From Ophiosphaerella korrae (lineage: Eukaryota > Ascomycota > Dothideomycetes > Pleosporales > Phaeosphaeriaceae), in the NCBI GenBank assembly GCA_028456385.1, contig JALNQF010000595.1, positions 1-20,720 on the forward strand: a stretch of DNA of 20,720 bases. The letters run 5' to 3'. The position numbers and the translations under genes were made by a program. The notes under the pieces were generated by a model. It saw only the letters and a program-made list of their open reading frames with translations. It was not told where the DNA came from and did no database searches. Position 1 is the stretch's first letter. The number at the start of each line of letters is the position of its first letter. Shown piece by piece: positions 20,030-20,720 of this stretch.

Positions 20030-20634
20030 GAAAACTTTACTACTAGCTAAAGCTAAATTATAGCGTAAAAATAGCAGGAATAGTTTACTTTAGCTAGCTC
20101 TACTACTATAGCTATAACTACTACGCTCTCTTATAACTAGTTATACGTAGGTCTAGTTTACTATTGTAGAATTTACGACTAGCTACTAAATTCCTAGCTA
20201 GGGCTACTCTACGCTACCTACCTCCTAATACTTATAAATATTAGGCTTACTAGGTCCTCTATATTAACAAACTTACTTATTACAAAGCCTATATCTATAG
20301 TAAGTACTTATATAGAGATCTAGCGCTATTAAGTTACTTAGTAGCGTTAACTTTACTTTCTTTTATACTATATACAAACACTTTTAGGTTTAATTTTATT
20401 AGTGTAGAGTAGAAGTAGTAGAAAAAAGTTTATAGTTAACACGTTTTATATATAGAAGTTGCGTAGGTCTTAATTTTATACTAAAATTAGTAAAAACCTT
20501 AGCTCTATACTCTATAAATAACGATTTTAACTCTAAAAATAGTTAACTTCCTTAACCCTAGCTACTACTACTACTACTTAATAGGTATTATTAGTTAATT
20601 AGAGCCCTTTTTAAGCTCTAGGAATTTACTCTTT
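20030..20634 (+). other. Element C 3' untranslated region
   Basis: No recognisable protein on either strand. A + frame near 20160-20380 is open for some length (for example LATKFLARATLRYLPPNTYK at about 20187-20246) but without a family match. AGAGC and GCTCT around 20600-20618 could pair as a short hairpin before the purine tract. It has no clear similarity to the 3' regions of A or B. Confidence 0.4.
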
Positions 20635-20649
20635 AAAAGGAGAGAGACG
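20635..20649 (+). other. Element C polypurine tract
   Basis: AAAAGGAGAGAGACG directly before TGTAAGGG, the start of the 3' LTR. Its place confirms that C reads on + and that the LTR starts at 20650. Confidence 0.78.
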
Positions 20650-20720
20650 TGTAAGGGAGTTATCTCTTATATCTCTTATTTTCGCACTAATGTTAGTAAG
20701 TTTACAACTTACTAATATTG
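20650..20720 (+). repeat. Element C 3' LTR, partial (runs out of window)
   Basis: The 71 bases match 2171-2241 with only three differences. In all three this copy keeps TpG or CpA where the 5' copy has TpA. The canonical TG end is intact here. It contains the AATGTTAGTAAG / CTTACTAATATT hairpin. Confidence 0.85.

Larger units (their letters stand above)
2171..20720 (+). mobile_element. Element C: outer Ty3/gypsy chromovirus, split by elements A and B
   Basis: This is the outermost retrotransposon of the nest. The first 71 bases of its LTR appear at 2171-2241 and again at 20650-20720, differing only at three CpA/TpG sites. Pol fragments on + lie at 9632-11075 (RT and RNase H) and 18115-about 19860 (integrase and chromodomain). 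They join into one reading frame if element B and one copy of the CTATA duplication are taken out. The gag, protease and first RT blocks are missing where element A sits. The 3' LTR runs out of the window, so the LTR length and the target-site duplication of C are unknown. The base pairs just left of the element are ATATT (2166-2170). Confidence 0.8.

Noticed and set aside
20160..20380. Open + frame in the element C 3' region as an extra gene.
   Set aside because: No conserved block, no counterpart in A or B and no family recognised; length alone is not enough in DNA of this composition.
1..20720. Organellar (mitochondrial) DNA because of the high AT content.
   Set aside because: No rRNA, tRNA or respiratory genes; the content is nuclear LTR and DNA transposons and the bias is in CpA/TpG rather than a general loss of G and C (CpG survives in many places).
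1..20720. Short ATG-started open frames in several places as host genes.
   Set aside because: ATG is nearly absent because TpG is depleted, and the few open stretches fall inside transposon sequence or lack protein-like conservation.

Overview
The window looks like a gene-poor, very AT-rich block from the nuclear genome of a filamentous ascomycete (Pezizomycotina) that carries the marks of repeat-induced point mutation (RIP). CpA and TpG are almost absent and TpA is hugely over-represented. Repeat copies differ by C/T and G/A transitions. Reading frames of recognisable transposon proteins run for kilobases with TAG/TAA where Gln or Trp codons belong, Tyr where zinc-binding Cys belongs, and Asn where catalytic Asp belongs. 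I see no intact host gene, no tRNA and no rRNA. Species cannot be told from this.

Layout. (1) 1-2170: old repeat DNA with a PIF/Harbinger-type DDE transposase relic on + (about 590-1545), a perfect 24-bp inverted repeat and a 29-bp tandem duplication. (2) 2171-20720: a nest of three Ty3/gypsy LTR retrotransposons. The outermost, element C, reads on +. Its 5' LTR starts at 2171 and its 3' LTR starts at 20650 and leaves the window. Its RT-RNase H lies at 9632-11075, and its integrase, chromodomain and 3' tail at 18115-20649. Element B (11076-18109, +) sits inside the pol of C, has two 432-bp LTRs and is bounded by a perfect 5-bp duplication CTATA. Element A (2585-9622, -) is a close relative of B with two 443-bp LTRs. 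It lies between the 5' end of C and the middle of C's RT, has no target-site duplication, and replaces the gag/protease part of C.

A and B face away from each other with their 5' LTRs 1453 bp apart, so together they form a large divergent inverted repeat. Both encode, in one frame, Gag with two zinc knuckles, a conserved spacer of about 400 codons, protease, RT, RNase H, D,D35E integrase and a chromodomain. B has no frameshift that I could find. A has one, caused by an 11-bp tandem duplication. Between the end of pol and the 3' LTR both carry a conserved antisense reading frame, the least explained feature here.

Nothing in the window should be able to make a working protein. The interest lies in its history (order of nesting, a deletion at A, RIP acting on all layers), the antisense frame, and the palindrome-rich LTR of element C. 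Positions and translations were worked out by hand; boundaries of degraded coding regions are approximate. References to family consensus motifs are from general knowledge of these families, not from a search.
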